A DNA stretch of 64,000 nucleotides from Achromobacter sp. AONIH1 (GCF_002902905.1 NZ_CP026124.1:5642001-5706000), one strand, 5' to 3'; counted from the stretch's first letter, positions 32,472-41,517 are shown. Numbers and translations: made by a program. Notes: generated by a model from the letters alone, not told the origin.

Positions 32472-33457
32472 CACATCCCCCCCATGCGCGACAGACCGCG
32501 CAATACCGCCACGAAGCCCGCGCCACCCGTCACGATCAACAGGGCCGGCAGCAGGGTCACGATCATCACCCCCGTCATCTTGACGGTGGTCTTGCCGACT
32601 TTCTCCTTCAGGTCCAGCCGACGCTTGTCGCGCAGCCGCTCGCCGAAGCGCTGAAGCGGCTCCTGCACCGCGCCGCCATGCTGGTCCACCTGCGCGATCA
32701 ATCGGCAGATGGCCGAGATATCGTCGTTGTCGAAGCCTGACGCCAGCCGCGCCAGCGATTGCTCGCGCGTGCGTCCGCGCACATGCAGCTCGGTGGCCAG
32801 CCGCAGCTCGTATGTCAGCACTGGCAGCACCTGGGCGAATTCCTTGACCAGCACCTGCAGGCTCTGGTCGATGGACAGGCCCACGCCCTGCAGCAGGCGC
32901 AGCAGATCGATCAGCAGCGGCAGTTCGTCGGCCGCCTGCCGCCGCCGGCGCGCCAGCCGCCGGCGCACGAAGATCTTCGGCAACATGTAGCCCACGGCGA
33001 AACCCAGGAAGGCCGCGATCAGCACGCCGACCGAGGAATCGATCAGATTCTTCTCCAGGTCCAGCGCCACCGCCGCGATGGGCAGCAGGATGGCCAGCAC
33101 GAAGCGCGCCGCCACGAAGCGCGACCGCGCCGCCACCGGATTCGCGTAGCCCGCCATATCGACCAGCTTGCGGTCTTCCGAAGCCATCAGGGCTTCGGCC
33201 AGCCGCCCTTCCGTCAGGCGCTTGCCGAAGGAATCCGCCGCGCGAGCCGCGGCGGCCAGGCGGCCCGGCTCCTCGGGCTCGGCCGCCTTGGGCCGTCCGC
33301 TGCGGGTGGCCAGCGCCTGATCGACGACCTGGCGGCTGCGGCCCTGGCCGCGCAGGCGACGCACCATGCTGACGCCCAGGACCAGCATGGCGACGGCCAC
33401 CAGGGTCAGCGCCATGGCCAGCACCAGGGTCGGGTTCAGGGATTCCAGCGCTTGCAT
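32471..33457 (-). CDS. tadC: Tad inner-membrane platform protein TadC
   Basis: 328 residues starting MQALESLNPTLVLAMALTLVAVAMLVLG. GspF-like (T2SSF) domain in the second half: LPLLIDLLRLLQGVGLSIDQSLQVLVKEF and ARLASGFDNDDISAICRLIAQVDQHGGAVQEPLQRFGERLRDKR, with four or so membrane helices. With TadB it forms the inner-membrane platform moved by the TadA ATPase. ATG has GGGGG-type ribosome-binding sequence; 11 bp after the tadB stop. Confidence 0.93.
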   Translation of the reverse strand: MQALESLNPTLVLAMALTLVAVAMLVLGVSMVRRLRGQGRSRQVVDQALATRSGRPKAAEPEEPGRLAAAARAADSFGKRLTEGRLAEALMASEDRKLVDMAGYANPVAARSRFVAARFVLAILLPIAAVALDLEKNLIDSSVGVLIAAFLGFAVGYMLPKIFVRRRLARRRRQAADELPLLIDLLRLLQGVGLSIDQSLQVLVKEFAQVLPVLTYELRLATELHVRGRTREQSLARLASGFDNDDISAICRLIAQVDQHGGAVQEPLQRFGERLRDKRRLDLKEKVGKTTVKMTGVMIVTLLPALLIVTGGAGFVAVLRGLSRMGGM

Positions 33458-33468
33458 CCTCGCCCCCG

Positions 33469-34395
33469 TCAGATGGATTTGGCCATGCGGTACAGCCAAT
33501 AGGATCCGCCGACCTGCATCGCCACGGCGGTCGCCAGCATCTTGAAGCCCAGCGGGTCCTCCCACAATCCCACGAACAGATCGTTGTTGGCCACGATGAT
33601 GAAACCGGCGATGCCCAGCGGCAGCAGAGCCAGGATCCAGGCCGACAGGCGGATCTCGGCCGAGCTGGCCGACAGCTCGCTGCGGGCCTGGCTGACGTCG
33701 CGCATGAAGGCCGCCATGCGCTCCAGCACCTGATCGCTGCGGCCGCCGAAGCGCAGCGCGATCGACACCACCGCCGCCACCATGTACAGCTCCTTCAGCC
33801 CGTACTGGCGCGACACGTGCGCCAGCGCCTCGTCCAGTTCCTTGGCCGAGCGGCTCAGGGCGGCGGCGGTCTCGACCACCTCGCGCAGCGGCGCGTCGGC
33901 GCTGGCGGCGGCGGTCTGGAAGGCCGAGGCCATGCTGTTGCCGATGGTGATGAGCCGGACCATGTTGTCCAGGAAGGCCGGCAATTGCGAGATCATGCGG
34001 CGCTGGCGCTTGTCGGCGCGCAGCCACAGCAGGAAATAGGCGCCGACGGTCAGCAACAGCAGCGTGACGAAGCCGGACAAGGCGCCCAAAAAGGCCCAGG
34101 CCAGCAGCGCGCCCGCGACGATGGGCGCGAAGATCCGCAGGTAGAGTCCTGCGCCATGCCGCAGGCCGGCCAGCAGCAACAGCCGGTCCCACCACGAAAA
34201 ACCGCTGCGCGCCGCGCGCGCCCCGCCGGCGAATGTCGCCCCACCGATCGGCACGTCGCGCGCGCGCCGCAACTGGTTTTCCAGGAAGGCGGAACTCGCG
34301 GCGCGGCGCGCGCCGCTATTGGCGTGCCGCCACAGCAGCACGGCCGCCACGGCCAGCACCAGCGCCAATGCCGCCAGGACCAGGGCTTGCTGCAT
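33469..34395 (-). CDS. tadB: Tad inner-membrane platform protein TadB
   Basis: 308 residues. N-terminal helix, a second helix pair (LRIFAPIVAGALLAWAFLGALSGFVTLLLLTVGAYFLLW), then the GspF-like domain (ISQLPAFLDNMVRLITIGNSMASAFQTAAASADAPLREVVETAAALSR) and C-terminal helices. Paralogous to TadC; the pair is expected to form a heteromeric platform. Its ATG overlaps the tadA stop (TGATG), so translation is coupled. Confidence 0.93.
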   Translation of the reverse strand: MQQALVLAALALVLAVAAVLLWRHANSGARRAASSAFLENQLRRARDVPIGGATFAGGARAARSGFSWWDRLLLLAGLRHGAGLYLRIFAPIVAGALLAWAFLGALSGFVTLLLLTVGAYFLLWLRADKRQRRMISQLPAFLDNMVRLITIGNSMASAFQTAAASADAPLREVVETAAALSRSAKELDEALAHVSRQYGLKELYMVAAVVSIALRFGGRSDQVLERMAAFMRDVSQARSELSASSAEIRLSAWILALLPLGIAGFIIVANNDLFVGLWEDPLGFKMLATAVAMQVGGSYWLYRMAKSI

Positions 34396-35756
34396 CAGCG
34401 CCTCCGGCTCCAGAACCCGCCGCCCCCGCCGTCGGACTCCGGCGCGCCGCCGTCGGACTGACGCGCCTCGTGCCGCATCTTGGCGAGCTTGGGCGTATGC
34501 GGATGGATGCCCAGCCAGTTCCAGCGGTCCTTTTCCTCGCCCTCCGGCGTGGCGAAGGATTCGTGCCGGTAGAGTTCCTGCGTCGAGATCACGTTGTCGC
34601 CCATGCCCGTGACTTCGGTCACCGACAGCACGCGCCGCTTGCCGTTGGACAGGCGCCCGATCTGCACGATGAAATCCAGCGCGCTGGCGATCTGGCGACG
34701 CAGGCTGTCCTCGCTACCCTGGAAACCGGCGAAGCCGGCCAGCATCTCGATGCGGTACAGGCATTCGCGCGGCGAGTTCGCGTGGATGGTCGCCATGGAC
34801 CCTTCATGGCCGGTGTTCATGGCCTGCAGCATGTCCATCACCTCGGCGCCCCGAACCTCGCCCACCACGACGCGGTCGGGCCGCATGCGCAGGCTGTTGC
34901 GGATCAGCTCGCGGATGGTGACCGCGCCGCTGCCGTCAAAGCCGCCCTGGCGCGCCTCCAGCCGCACGACGTGAGGATGGTTCAGCGACAGTTCGGCGGT
35001 GTCCTCCACCGTCACCACGCGCTCGGTTTCCGGGATGAAGAACGCCAGCGCGTTCAGCAGCGAGGTCTTGCCCGAGCTGGTGCCGCCGGACACCAGGATG
35101 TTGCAGCGGTGCTTCACCGCCTCGCTGAGCAGCCGGTAGATCTCTTCGTCGAAGGTGCCCAGCGTCAGCAGGTCGGCGGGCTTGAGCGGATCCTGGCGGA
35201 ACTTGCGGATCGATACCATCGGCCCGTCCACCGCCAGCGGCTCGATCACCACGTTCAGGCGGCCGCCGTCCGGCAGGCGGGCATCGACCATGGGCGTCGA
35301 CTCGTCCAGGCGCCGGCCCATGGGCGCCAGGATGCGGCGCACGATGCGCAGCACGTGCTGGTTGTCGGTGAAGCGCAGCGTCTCGCGCGCCAGCACGCCC
35401 CGCCGCGACACGAACACGTTGTCATAGCCGTTGATCAGGATGTCCTCGACCGCGGGATCGGCCAGCAGGTCTTCGAGCGGCCCCAACCCGGCCAGCTCCT
35501 TGGTGAGGGCCTCCGAGATCTGCCGCATCTCGCCCTCGTTGATGGGCACGCGGCGCAGGCGCACGAAGCTGGCCACCTCGATATCGACGAATTCCTGGAT
35601 GGCCGTGCGGGCCCAGCGGCCGAATTCCGCCCCCAGTTCCTCGATGCGGGACAGCAGGTGCTCGTAGGCCGCCGTCTTGATTTCCTGGTAGCGATTCGAA
35701 GCGGAAAAGCCCCGGTCGCCGTCGCCGCCGAATTCTATGGTGCCTGTCATGATCAT
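34395..35756 (-). CDS. tadA: Tad/Flp pilus assembly ATPase
   Basis: 453 residues. GspE/VirB11-type secretion ATPase: Walker A GGTSSGKT (224-231), Asp box TVEDTAELSL, Walker B/His box in VVGEVRGAEVMDMLQAMNTGHEGSMATIHANSP. N-terminal domain about 20-150 as in CpaF. It powers Flp pilus extension and probably retraction from the cytosolic face. A second ATG two codons downstream is possible. 24 bp after the tadZ stop. Confidence 0.95.
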   Translation of the reverse strand: MIMTGTIEFGGDGDRGFSASNRYQEIKTAAYEHLLSRIEELGAEFGRWARTAIQEFVDIEVASFVRLRRVPINEGEMRQISEALTKELAGLGPLEDLLADPAVEDILINGYDNVFVSRRGVLARETLRFTDNQHVLRIVRRILAPMGRRLDESTPMVDARLPDGGRLNVVIEPLAVDGPMVSIRKFRQDPLKPADLLTLGTFDEEIYRLLSEAVKHRCNILVSGGTSSGKTSLLNALAFFIPETERVVTVEDTAELSLNHPHVVRLEARQGGFDGSGAVTIRELIRNSLRMRPDRVVVGEVRGAEVMDMLQAMNTGHEGSMATIHANSPRECLYRIEMLAGFAGFQGSEDSLRRQIASALDFIVQIGRLSNGKRRVLSVTEVTGMGDNVISTQELYRHESFATPEGEEKDRWNWLGIHPHTPKLAKMRHEARQSDGGAPESDGGGGGFWSRRR

Positions 35757-35780
35757 GTCGGATTCCGCCGCCGTCCCTTG

Positions 35781-37121
35781 TCAATCCACCACCATGCGGC
35801 GATGCACGCCCGGCAGCCAGGTGGCCAGCCAGCTCGCGCGCCCGCCGGGCGTGTGTTCTTCCGTGCTCAGTTTTTCCGCCAGCGCATGCACGGCGCGCAC
35901 ATAGACGTCGCGCTCGGCCTCCTCGTGCAGCAGGCGGCCCTGGTTGGTGCAGACCATCAGGGCCAGCGTGCGGTCGGGCAAGGTGCCGACCAGTTCCAGC
36001 TGGAAACGCTCGGCGATCTGCTGCGCGGTCATGCCGTAGCGCTCGTCATAGCGGTTGACGATCAGGCCCAGGCTGCGCCGATCCACGTGCAGCTGCTCCA
36101 GTTCCTGCAACAGGCCGGCCAGCGACACCAGCGCGCCCACGCTCTGGTCGGTCACGATCCAGTTCTGCTGCGAAGTGCGCGCCAGGCCGGCCACGAAATC
36201 AGGATTGTTGAAGCCGCCGGCATCGGCCACCACCACGCCGAAATGCTGGCGCAGCCGCTCGAACACCAGCAGCGAATCGGATTGCGAGATATCGCGCATC
36301 TGGCCCAGATCGCGCGGCAGGGCCAGCACGCTCAGGCCGTTGGCCGTGTGCGCCATCGCCGAGCCCAGCAGGGTCGGATCCAGGCGGCGCAGGTTGCGCG
36401 CGGCCTCGGCGAAATCGAAGTCGCTGCCGATGTTCAGATAGAGCTGGCAATCGCCCACCGGCCAACCCAGGTCCAGCAGCGCCACGCGGCTGGACAGCGG
36501 CTGCATGGCGCCGGCCTCGGCGGTTTTGGACGGCTTGGCGCCGCTAGCCCCGGCACGCAGCGCATGCGCCTGCTTCATGCGGTCCTGCACCAGGCCGGCC
36601 AGGTGCACGGCCAGCGTGCTGGTGCCCACGCCCGGACGGGTGCCCAGCAGCAGCACGCTGCGCCGCTGGCCGTCGGCGCGCCCGCCGCCGGCGACGGGCG
36701 TGTCCAGCAGGCGCTGCACCACGTCCTTCACTTCCTGCGGCGCGACCGAGGGATCGACGAAATCGCTGACCCCGGCGCGCAAGGCGGCGATGGCGCCTTC
36801 GGGCTGGCTGAGCAGGCCCACCGCGACCCTGGGAATGCCCGGCGCGATGCGCGCCAGCAAGCGGGCCAGCTCGGCCGAACGGAACAGCTTGCCGGGTTCA
36901 TCCTCGCTCAGCGTGAAGTCCAGGAACACCACCTGCGGCGCGATCTCGGCCAGGCGCTTGGCCAGGTCCTCGACGGCGGGCGCTTCCTGGGTCAGCATCC
37001 CCAGATCGCCGATGGCCTGACCCAGCTGCGCGGCCACGCCATCGCCCTTGGAACAAAACAAGAAGCGGTTCCCGCTCTGCAGGCCCACCCATTCCCTGGC
37101 ATGTGTCTTCATGTCGCTCAC
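35781..37121 (-). CDS. tadZ: Polar-localisation ATPase-like protein TadZ/CpaE
   Basis: 446 residues from GTG 37121 (overlaps the rcpA stop) or ATG 37112. N-terminal degenerate receiver-like domain (about 18-140), then a ParA/MinD-type domain with an altered P-loop: VLLLGTRPGVGTSTLAVHLA, where the usual catalytic Lys of GVGKST is Thr, typical of TadZ/CpaE. These proteins place the Tad machinery, often at a pole, and need not hydrolyse ATP strongly. Confidence 0.9.
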   Translation of the reverse strand: MSDMKTHAREWVGLQSGNRFLFCSKGDGVAAQLGQAIGDLGMLTQEAPAVEDLAKRLAEIAPQVVFLDFTLSEDEPGKLFRSAELARLLARIAPGIPRVAVGLLSQPEGAIAALRAGVSDFVDPSVAPQEVKDVVQRLLDTPVAGGGRADGQRRSVLLLGTRPGVGTSTLAVHLAGLVQDRMKQAHALRAGASGAKPSKTAEAGAMQPLSSRVALLDLGWPVGDCQLYLNIGSDFDFAEAARNLRRLDPTLLGSAMAHTANGLSVLALPRDLGQMRDISQSDSLLVFERLRQHFGVVVADAGGFNNPDFVAGLARTSQQNWIVTDQSVGALVSLAGLLQELEQLHVDRRSLGLIVNRYDERYGMTAQQIAERFQLELVGTLPDRTLALMVCTNQGRLLHEEAERDVYVRAVHALAEKLSTEEHTPGGRASWLATWLPGVHRRMVVD

Positions 37122-38650
37122 CGTGAAAAACCCGGCATCTGCTGCCCGCTCATCGGACCCATCAGGTAATAGCCCCAGGCGTTGAACGCGGTGTCGCTCG
37201 CCTCCTGCTTGGCCCCCGGCAGCGGCAGGGATACGCCGCGCGCGATGGGACGCACCAGCCGGGGCGTCACCACGATGACCAGCTCGGTGTCTTCCTGCTT
37301 GTAGTCCACGCTGCGGAAGAAGGCGCCGATGATCGGCAGGTCGCCCAGCATGGGCACTTTGTTCACCAGCGCCTTGGTCTGGCGCGACACCAGGCCGCTG
37401 ATCACGAAGCTCTCGCCGTCGCCCAGTTCGATGGTGGTGTCGGCCCGGCGCGTGCGCAGCGCCGGGATCACCGTGACGTTATCGGCGCTGGTGACCAGTG
37501 GAATGCCGTTGCTGTAGTCCAGTTCGCTGGCTTCGGGCGCGACCTTCAGCGCGATGCGCTCGCGCGATAGCACCGTCGGCGTGACGGTCAGCCCGATGCC
37601 GAAGGGCTTGAATGCGACCGTGACCGATCCCAGGCCGGCCGCCTCGGGCACGGGCAGTTCGCCGCCAGCCAGGAAGCTGGCGCTCTGCCCGCTCAGCGCC
37701 ACCAGGGTTGGCTCGGCCAGCACCCGGGCCATGTTGTTCCCCTGCAGCAGGCGCAAGCGCGCGCTGAAATTGTTCGAGTCATAGAACAGCGAGAATCCCG
37801 AGGCCAGCGGCGCGGACTTGTTGAAGCCCAGCGGCGCGGTGAAGCCATCGGGCGTGATCGAGTTGGTGCCGCCCCAGGGACCGCTGCGGCCGGCGAAGCT
37901 GATGCCCGCCTGCTTCATCACGGAACGCTGCACCTCGACCACCTTGACCTCGACCTGGACCACGCCGCCCGGCCCGGCGGTGGACAGGTCCACCACGTTC
38001 TTCTCGCCGCCCACGGCCGAGGCCGCCGCCGACACGGAACCCTGATGGCTCAGCTGCGACTCGGCATGCCCGGACAACACCGCCTTGTCGCCGGCCATGT
38101 CCACGTTGGCCCCGCCACTCACGCCGCGCCCGGCCAGCACGCCCTGGACCGGGCCTGACACACGCACGTTCCAGACCTGCGGCGCGGCATTGGCGCCGCT
38201 CCATACCTGCAGCTGGGTGGTGCCGGCCTTCTTGCCATAGACCAGCACCGACGCGGCGCGCTTGCCGGACGCCGGCAGCACTTTCACATCGGCCACTTCC
38301 GGATCGCCAATGGCGATGCGCGACGGCGCGCCGCCAAGCATCAGGGTCTGCTGCCCCCTGACCGCCACCGCGATATTGCCTGCGGGCGCCACGGCTCCCT
38401 GCGCCGGCGCGGCGTTCTGCGCCATCGCGGCCGGGCTGCCGGCCAGCGTCGCCGCGGCGGCCAGCGCGCAGATCACCAAGGCAGAGCGCCGCAGGGCAGC
38501 CCACCCTCGCGGCGCCACGCATGCCTCCCTGAGGAGGGCGTCACCGCGGACCGGCAAAGCCGGCTCCGCGCGGCCCCGATGGAGCGATATCCCATTCTTG
38601 CGATGCGTGTGGCGCGCCTGCGCCATGGACAACTGATATCTCTTCATCAT
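37118..38650 (-). CDS. rcpA: Flp pilus outer-membrane secretin
   Basis: 510 residues. Pilus-specific N-terminal domain with BON-like part (IAVAVRGQQTLMLGGAPSRIAIGDPEVADVKVLPA), then secretin core: VEVKVVEVQRSVMKQAG, LRLLQGNNMARVLAEPTLVALSGQSASFLAGGELPVP, IALKVAPEASELD and the C-terminal VPMLGDLPIIGAFFRS, with VIVVTPRLVRP. Forms the outer-membrane channel for the Flp pilus. Unusual N-terminus: about 50 residues of basic sequence precede the hydrophobic signal (about 54-76, ending AMA-Q), so the true start may be an internal codon. Confidence 0.92.
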   Translation of the reverse strand: MMKRYQLSMAQARHTHRKNGISLHRGRAEPALPVRGDALLREACVAPRGWAALRRSALVICALAAAATLAGSPAAMAQNAAPAQGAVAPAGNIAVAVRGQQTLMLGGAPSRIAIGDPEVADVKVLPASGKRAASVLVYGKKAGTTQLQVWSGANAAPQVWNVRVSGPVQGVLAGRGVSGGANVDMAGDKAVLSGHAESQLSHQGSVSAAASAVGGEKNVVDLSTAGPGGVVQVEVKVVEVQRSVMKQAGISFAGRSGPWGGTNSITPDGFTAPLGFNKSAPLASGFSLFYDSNNFSARLRLLQGNNMARVLAEPTLVALSGQSASFLAGGELPVPEAAGLGSVTVAFKPFGIGLTVTPTVLSRERIALKVAPEASELDYSNGIPLVTSADNVTVIPALRTRRADTTIELGDGESFVISGLVSRQTKALVNKVPMLGDLPIIGAFFRSVDYKQEDTELVIVVTPRLVRPIARGVSLPLPGAKQEASDTAFNAWGYYLMGPMSGQQMPGFSR

Positions 38651-38714
38651 GCTCGGTCAGATTATGGTTGCGGTCTCTGGGGCCTGTACACAGGGCTGCC
38701 GGCGGCAGCCGGGT

Positions 38715-39656
38715 TCAATAGCGCACGCGTTCGGATTTGTCTCCCCTGACGATTTCCACGCTGCGCCCGCCACCGCCCGACCCGCGCGCGGCCTGGCGCG
38801 GCGACAGCGTGGTGCCGTCCATTTGCAACAGGGTGTCGCCGCCATAGGCCCTGTTGGGGCCGCTGTCGAGCAGCTCGCGCTGTCCGGGCGTCAGGTCGGC
38901 GCGCGCCTGCATCGCCGCGCGGCGCTGCGGAAACAGGGCGATATCGGGCACGCCCGCGTCACCCAGCGGACGCAGCGCCAGCTGCAGCCGTCCGGCGCGG
39001 CTGGCCAGCATCAGCTCGCTGACGCGCTCGACCGGCACCGCCAGCACCGCCGTCTTGGCCGGCTGCGCGGGCGCGCCCTGCTGCAACAGCGATTTCTCTT
39101 CCGGGCCGTCCAGCGAGTTCGCGCCATAGGCCAGCACGCGCAGCTGCGATTGCAGCAGGCGCGCCTGGCCCGCCTGCACTTCCGAGCTCTTGTCCAGCAT
39201 GAAGAACACATCGACGAAATCGCCCGGCAGGATGCGATTGCCGCCGCCGCTCACTTCATCCACCGCCACCGCCAGCGCGCGTTCGCCCGGCTGCAGCAGG
39301 CTGGCCATGCCATGCGCCAGCATGGACGGCAAGAGGGGATCGCCCACGGCGACGTCGGTGCGCACGATCGCGCCGGCGAGCAGGTCGGCCGCCGGAAAGC
39401 CGCCCGACAGGGCCACCTGCCACTTCGCCACTTCCAGCATGTCCGGCGCGATGCGCGTACCGGCCGGGATCGCCTTGGCCGCCACCACCACGGGATAGAA
39501 CTTGACCGGCTCCTGCGGCGCCGGCGCGCTGGCCGCGACGGGCGAGACCGGCTGCGGCGGCGAGGACGGCGCCGACGCCAGGCGCCAGGCCACGAAAGCC
39601 AGCACGAGCCCAGCCGCCAACAACACGCCCGCGATGATCTTGCTCAGGCTGCTCAT
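38715..39656 (-). CDS. rcpC: Flp pilus assembly protein RcpC/CpaB
   Basis: 313 residues from ATG 39656 (AAGGGA 5 nt upstream). Single N-terminal helix, then SAF/AFP-like domain (VVVAAKAIPAGTRIAPDMLEVAKWQVALSGGF) and RcpC core (LQPGERALAVAVDEVSGGGNRILPGDFVDVFFMLD; RVLAYG). Periplasmic partner of the secretin. Its start overlaps the stop of the upstream TadF-like gene (ATGA). Confidence 0.92.
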   Translation of the reverse strand: MSSLSKIIAGVLLAAGLVLAFVAWRLASAPSSPPQPVSPVAASAPAPQEPVKFYPVVVAAKAIPAGTRIAPDMLEVAKWQVALSGGFPAADLLAGAIVRTDVAVGDPLLPSMLAHGMASLLQPGERALAVAVDEVSGGGNRILPGDFVDVFFMLDKSSEVQAGQARLLQSQLRVLAYGANSLDGPEEKSLLQQGAPAQPAKTAVLAVPVERVSELMLASRAGRLQLALRPLGDAGVPDIALFPQRRAAMQARADLTPGQRELLDSGPNRAYGGDTLLQMDGTTLSPRQAARGSGGGGRSVEIVRGDKSERVRY

Positions 39657-40147
39657 GGTGTCCCTTGTGAGATTTGCACGGTGGCTTTGGAAGACAATCT
39701 GGACGGGATCCAGTCCTTGTTCGTGCCGGGCAGCATGGCGATGAGCGCCTGCATGGTGGCCAGCACCGGCCAGGACTGGGTGTTGTAGGTCATGGAGATC
39801 GTGGCGCAGTTGGCCGTCTGTCCGCCCGCGCCGCTCCAGGCGCAAGGCGCGCGGGTGATGGCGCAGCCCACCGCGGAGCCGGTCGAGAACACGCCCATCG
39901 CCGCCGTGCAGGCCGCGCCATTCACGTCGGGCGCGCCCGAGAAGCGCGCGAACACGGCGGCGCGGGCGCCTTCGTTGGCCGCCGCGGCCAGCTGTTGCTG
40001 CATCCAGAACAGCACGCCATAGCCGACCACGGCGCAGATGAACATCAGCAGCATGGTCAAGGTCAGCGAGAACTCCAGCGCGGCGATGCCGCGCTGCCCG
40101 CGGCATGCGCCATGGCGATCAGGAGTGGGCTTCATCGCGGGCCGCAT
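39653..40147 (-). CDS. TadE/TadF-like minor pseudopilin (second copy)
   Basis: 164 residues. Basic leader, then RG-IAALEFSLTLTMLLMFICAVVGYGVLFWMQQQLAAAANEGARAAVFARF: class III prepilin cleavage after Gly with Glu at +5 and Phe at +6, followed by the TadE-like helix. The C-terminal domain contains several Cys residues (GAACTAAMG, GCAITRAPCAW, NCATISM) likely forming disulfides. Minor pseudopilin needed for Flp assembly. Two Met codons (40147, 40135) can start it; ends in an ATGA overlap with rcpC. Confidence 0.88.
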   Translation of the reverse strand: MRPAMKPTPDRHGACRGQRGIAALEFSLTLTMLLMFICAVVGYGVLFWMQQQLAAAANEGARAAVFARFSGAPDVNGAACTAAMGVFSTGSAVGCAITRAPCAWSGAGGQTANCATISMTYNTQSWPVLATMQALIAMLPGTNKDWIPSRLSSKATVQISQGTP

Positions 40148-40150
40148 GGC

Positions 40151-40675
40151 TCAGGTATCTCCGTCCATGGTGTTGCCGAGATACACGGTGGCCCGCGCGC
40201 TGAGCACGCTGGATGCGGACATCAGCGCATCCTGCAGGAACGGAAAGGCGGGGATCAGCGGGTGCGCGCCATAGGCATAGGACACCGTCACTTCGATCTG
40301 GTCCTTGGCCAGCGTCATGCCGCTGCAGGCGCCGCCGCCGGCGCTGCTGAGCGTGCCGGTGCTGCCGCAGACCGCCACCTTGACCGGCGCGGAGGACATT
40401 GTGCTGACCCAGTTGGCCAGGGCCAGCGCGGTGTCGCGGCCGGCATTGGCGCGGGCCGTCAGCGACGGCGTGCCGGCCTGCCATTGCAGCACCTTGCGCG
40501 CGCCGTCCTGCGCGGCCAGCGTGATGGAATGCTGTGCGGCGAACACCAAGGAGTAGGTCAGGATCCCGTAGAACACCAGGAAAAACACCACGAATACCAG
40601 ACCGAATTCAAGGGAATAAACACCACGCTGAGCGCGGCGGCGCCCAGATACGCGCCATAGGGAATCTGCTTCCAG
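40151..40675 (-). CDS. TadE-like minor pseudopilin with no canonical start codon
   Basis: The frame encodes RRRAQRG-VYSLEFGLVFVVFFLVFYGILTYSLVF, a textbook class III prepilin leader and helix (Gly -1 codon at 40624, Val +1 at 40621, Glu at +5), then a TadE-like domain with a Cys pair to the TGA at 40151. No ATG, GTG or TTG occurs in frame upstream within a plausible leader; the 5' limit given is a CTG codon at 40675, inside the prepilin peptidase gene. Either CTG or another rare start is used, or the sequence has a frameshift in the GCCGCC run near 40625-40645. Gene call from protein features; start uncertain. Confidence 0.7.
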   Translation of the reverse strand: MEADSLWRVSGRRRAQRGVYSLEFGLVFVVFFLVFYGILTYSLVFAAQHSITLAAQDGARKVLQWQAGTPSLTARANAGRDTALALANWVSTMSSAPVKVAVCGSTGTLSSAGGGACSGMTLAKDQIEVTVSYAYGAHPLIPAFPFLQDALMSASSVLSARATVYLGNTMDGDT

Positions 40676-41079
40676 CGGTCGGCCAGCGCCCAATGGCGGT
40701 TGATCAGCAAATAGGCCAGCGCATGCAGGCCCGCCAGCAGGCTCGCCCCCACCAGCGTCACCATCAGCGGCGCGAAGCCCAGCAGCAGGCCGAGTATGGC
40801 GATGGCCTTGACATCGCCCGCGCCCATCTTGCGCCGCGCCCAAACAGGCAGGAACAGGAAGGCGCAGAAAAAGCCTGCCAGCGCCATGCCCCAGCCGGCC
40901 CAACGCGGCGGAGGCATCCAGCCAGGAACCAGCCAGGCGGCCAGCAGCCAAAGCAGCTGCCCCGCGAATCCCGCGACGATGAGCGTATTGGGAACGCGGC
41001 GATGGCGCAGATCGGCGTGGATCAACACCAGATTCCAGTATGCGAACAACAGCCACCACAGCGCTTCCCCTGGATACAA
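40558..41079 (-). CDS. tadV: Prepilin peptidase TadV/CpaA
   Basis: 173 residues from a TTG at 41079 that has GGAAGG 8 nt upstream; no ATG starts this frame. A24 peptidase: the two catalytic Asp are in HADLRHRRVPN (about residue 23) and GAGDVKAIAILGLLLG. About five helices, small form lacking the methyltransferase domain. It should cleave both Flp pilins and the pseudopilins. The C-terminal about 25 residues (VVFIPLNSVWYSWCFSWCSTGS) look like read-through of the overlapping tadE frame, which may reflect a frameshift. Confidence 0.88.
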   Translation of the reverse strand: MYPGEALWWLLFAYWNLVLIHADLRHRRVPNTLIVAGFAGQLLWLLAAWLVPGWMPPPRWAGWGMALAGFFCAFLFLPVWARRKMGAGDVKAIAILGLLLGFAPLMVTLVGASLLAGLHALAYLLINRHWALADRWKQIPYGAYLGAAALSVVFIPLNSVWYSWCFSWCSTGS

Positions 41080-41116
41080 GGCACGACCTTCCAACGGTTA
41101 CCGATACGACCGCAGC

Positions 41117-41136
41117 GCGTCCGTCCGAACGGACGC
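41117..41136 (-). terminator. Hairpin between pilin genes and tadV
   Basis: GCGTCCGT-CCGA-ACGGACGC, an 8-bp perfect stem, lies between flp and tadV in the direction of pilin transcription. Likely lowers read-through so that pilin mRNA exceeds machinery mRNA; no T tract, so efficiency is unclear. Confidence 0.5.
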
Positions 41137-41238
41137 CGCCCCTCCAATCCGTGCATCGCGAACACCACCGCGGCAGTCCGCGGGCGGGGCCCCGGAACCT
41201 GGACCGTCCGCGGCGCGCCGGGCTTGTTCCCGAGGGCC

Positions 41239-41418
41239 TCAGGTGCCCTGGGCCGCGTCGAGCTTCGCCTTGAGCGCCTGGTACATGCTCTGAAGACTGC
41301 CGGTGAACAAGCCCACCGACGCGATCAGCGCGACCGCGACCAGTCCGGCGATCAGGCCATACTCCAGCGCCGTGATGCCGGCGTCGTCATTCCAGAACTG
41401 CATGAGCTTGGCTTTCAT
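41239..41418 (-). CDS. flp: Flp-type pilin (downstream copy)
   Basis: 59 residues from ATG 41418, with AGGAG 6 nt upstream. MKAKLMQFWNDDAG leader, then ITALEYGLIAGLVAVALIASVGLFTGSLQSM: cleavage after Gly14, Glu at +5 and Tyr at +6 as in Flp pilins. Major structural subunit of the thin Flp fibre, processed by TadV. Close paralog of the gene at 41518-41697; the C-terminal tail is DAAQGT. Confidence 0.95.
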   Translation of the reverse strand: MKAKLMQFWNDDAGITALEYGLIAGLVAVALIASVGLFTGSLQSMYQALKAKLDAAQGT

Positions 41419-41517
41419 CTCAGACTCCTGCTCTGTCATCAGCTCCACCCTTGGCCGGGCGGACCCTTGGAACCGGCGGCCGGCACTGGGCCATCCGCCG
41501 GCCCGCCAGCCGACCCA

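Noticed and set aside
34233..37169. 978-codon plus-strand open frame across the tad genes
   Set aside because: Shadow of tadB, tadA and tadZ; His/Gln-rich with no domain signals.
40558..41059. Upstream extension of the TadE frame to an ATG at 41059
   Set aside because: The added residues are a shadow of tadV in another frame and carry no leader features.
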